Below are positions 62,645-64,000 of a stretch of 64,000 bases of DNA, piece by piece; within the stretch, counting starts at the first letter, position 1, and every line of letters starts with the position of its first letter. The stretch comes from CAJXZP01 sp041563475 (GTDB lineage Bacteria; Bacteroidota; Bacteroidia; Flavobacteriales_G; Salibacteraceae): NCBI GenBank assembly GCA_041563475.1, contig JBFFMY010000010.1:1-64000 (forward strand). Reading direction: 5' to 3'. A program made the translations under genes and the position numbers. A model generated the notes under the pieces. The model did not search any database, was not told the origin of the DNA, and saw only the letters and a program-made list of their open reading frames with translations.

Positions 62645-63574
62645 ATGAATAGCGAAACACTCATATCCATTTTTGCGCATCCAGAATCTCTGAATCAAAT
62701 GCCCATTTCTGTTTTAGAGGAAGTAGTTACAGTGTATCCATATTTTGCCCTAGGTCAATTAGCACTTACAAAAAAAATGCAGCTTTCACAGCATTTAATG
62801 CTAAAAAAAGCCATTAAAATTACAGCGGTCATTACACCCAATCGCAAAAACATTTATGAATTTTTGTATCAAAAGGACGTGCAAAAATCCATTTTGGAGA
62901 ATACAAAGGAGGAAGAACCACCTGTAAAAATTATTGAAGATACCGTTGAAGATATAAAAGAAGAACCTCAGGTTGAAGATTCCTCATTTAACACTTCAAT
63001 TGAAGTTCCTCCACGAAAAGAGAAACGTGTCGATTTTTCCAGACCCTTTGATTTAAAGGAATTAAGTAAGTCTACCTCGAAGGAAATGGATCAACTTGAG
63101 AAACAAATTATTGGCCAAACTATTGAGCACGTTTTGGCTTCCGAAATTGAAACCAATTACCCAGAAAATATCCGGACTGTAGAAGAAAAGCCAATTCAAA
63201 GTGTAACGGGAAAACAAAAATTTTCAGAATGGTTGGAGATTTTAGATCAAAACAGATTACAAGCGTTTAGAGAAAACGATAAAACTGAAGAACAAGTCCC
63301 TTCCGAAACCGAAATTATCGATTCCTTTTTAAACAAAAATGTAAATATCATTTCTCCTACTAACAATGACGTTGAATTTTCGCCTTCCAATCTAGCTAGG
63401 TTAAGCGTAATGGATACTGAAGACTACGTAACAGAAACATTAGCAAACATTTACAACAAGCAAGGCAATTCTCAAAAAGCAATTAATACATTTAAAAAAT
63501 TGATTTTGAAATATCCAGAAAAAAAGACTTACTTTGCCGCCCGAATTAAGAAAATAGAACAAGATTTAAAATAA
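62645..63574 (+). CDS. Uncharacterised protein with C-terminal TPR-like helices
   Basis: 309 residues from the ATG at 62645 (the earlier start at 62630 overlaps lptE). The N-terminal 100 residues are helical (LEEVVTVYPYFALGQLALTKKMQLSQHL), followed by an acidic, disordered, low-complexity region (about 85-230) and a C-terminal helical pair (about 275-309, ETLANIYNKQGNSQKAINTFKKLI) resembling a single TPR. No signal peptide, so probably cytoplasmic. It lies between lptE and secG, as I recall a TPR-like protein doing in other flavobacteria. No function can be named. Confidence 0.65.
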   Translation: MNSETLISIFAHPESLNQMPISVLEEVVTVYPYFALGQLALTKKMQLSQHLMLKKAIKITAVITPNRKNIYEFLYQKDVQKSILENTKEEEPPVKIIEDTVEDIKEEPQVEDSSFNTSIEVPPRKEKRVDFSRPFDLKELSKSTSKEMDQLEKQIIGQTIEHVLASEIETNYPENIRTVEEKPIQSVTGKQKFSEWLEILDQNRLQAFRENDKTEEQVPSETEIIDSFLNKNVNIISPTNNDVEFSPSNLARLSVMDTEDYVTETLANIYNKQGNSQKAINTFKKLILKYPEKKTYFAARIKKIEQDLK

Positions 63575-63580
63575 AATATA

Positions 63581-63925
63581 ATGAGCGAATTTATTACCAT
63601 CTTAATTATCATCGTTGGTATCCTTTTAGGATTAGTAGTTTTAATCCAAAACCCTAAGGGTGGCGGTTTGGCATCTGGGTTTAGTGGCGCTAACCAATTT
63701 GGTGGTGTTCAACGTACCAATAATTTTTTAGACACAACAACTTGGACACTTGTGATTGCATTATTTGTTCTTAGTGTGTTTTCTTCCTCATTATCCCATT
63801 CTGGAGTAGTTGTTACTGACGATGGTGGTTCGGATATTAAAGAATTGGTTGAAGATGAACCAAGTCAACAACCACTAGCACCAGCACAAAACGCTCCTGT
63901 TCTTCCTACCGAAGGCGAACAATAA
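63581..63925 (+). CDS. secG: Preprotein translocase subunit SecG
   Basis: 114 residues. Two membrane helices (about 3-21 and 55-72) surround the conserved loop LIQNPKGGGLASGFSGANQ with the FGGVQRTNNFLD start of helix two. SecG is the small subunit of the SecYEG channel. The Pro/Gln-rich C-terminal tail (about 92-114) is common in Bacteroidota SecG. It starts 6 bases after the TPR gene and ends before a terminator. Confidence 0.93.
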   Translation: MSEFITILIIIVGILLGLVVLIQNPKGGGLASGFSGANQFGGVQRTNNFLDTTTWTLVIALFVLSVFSSSLSHSGVVVTDDGGSDIKELVEDEPSQQPLAPAQNAPVLPTEGEQ

Positions 63926-63943
63926 TATTTTTTACAATTTTCA

Positions 63944-63981
63944 AAAATGTCAGCTTGTCACTCAGGCTGACATTTTTTTTG
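63944..63981 (+). terminator. Terminator of the miaB-secG run
   Basis: Stem AAAAATGTCAGC / GCTGACATTTTT (63944-63955 and 63967-63978) with an 11-base loop and following Ts, 18 bases past secG. Confidence 0.85.
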
Positions 63982-64000
63982 CCTCAAAGTTTCTAAATTC

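Overview
This window is about 64 kb of chromosome from a member of the Bacteroidota, most likely the Flavobacteriales (a Crocinitomicaceae- or Cryomorphaceae-like lineage is my guess, not proven). The evidence is the AT-rich sequence, the lack of obvious Shine-Dalgarno signals, many Bacteroidota-type -7 boxes (TAnnTTTG), a full set of type IX secretion/gliding genes (gldJ, gldK-L-M-N, porU, porV, two porP/sprF-like genes) and a cargo protein with a type IX C-terminal sorting domain. There is no prophage, insertion sequence, CRISPR array or rRNA. Three tRNA genes are present (Val, Gly, Leu).

Layout. 1-3.6 kb: two membrane glycosyltransferase-like loci, one running off the left edge and one a pseudogene with two in-frame TAG codons. 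3.7-10.3 kb: a Kdo/Kdo8N sugar region, with kdsA plus a transaldolase-CBS fusion on the minus strand and kdnA-kdnB on the plus strand, separated by a nucleoside transporter and a DUF3298-like lipoprotein. 10.4-16.4 kb: a hemerythrin-like protein and a four-gene set that looks like copper handling (small Cys/His protein, Met-rich lipoprotein, OprC/NosA-like TonB receptor, secreted kelch-like protein). 16.5-23.7 kb: tRNA-Val, folC, a TonB/ExbD/ExbB energy-transduction set, nhaD, anmK and an acyl-CoA dehydrogenase. 23.7-32.9 kb: murF, gldJ, a porP-like gene, porU and porV. 32.9-44.3 kb: housekeeping genes (cdd, pdhA, pdhC, sppA, folK, a deoxynucleoside kinase, an OmpA/TPR lipoprotein, a SpoU methyltransferase, mutS). 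44.4-49.7 kb: two tRNAs, waaA and the UDP-xylose pair ugd-uxs. 49.7-59.3 kb: gldN-M-L-K, a second porP-like gene, a degenerate arginase-fold protein and topA. 59.4-64 kb: miaB, a sigma-54 activator, lptE, a TPR protein and secG.

How the genes fit together. The TonB system powers the TonB-dependent receptor. The type IX machinery encoded at two places would export the kelch-like cargo. KdsA, KdnB/KdnA and WaaA form much of a path to Kdo8N-containing lipopolysaccharide, with LptE for its outer-membrane insertion.

The most unusual system is the transaldolase-CBS protein next to kdsA. Its C-terminal CBS pair carries the GIFTDGDLRR signature of arabinose-5-phosphate isomerase KdsD, but the SIS isomerase domain is replaced by a transaldolase-fold domain with its Schiff-base lysine. 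I infer an alternative, aldolase-type source of arabinose 5-phosphate, or a novel regulator of Kdo synthesis.
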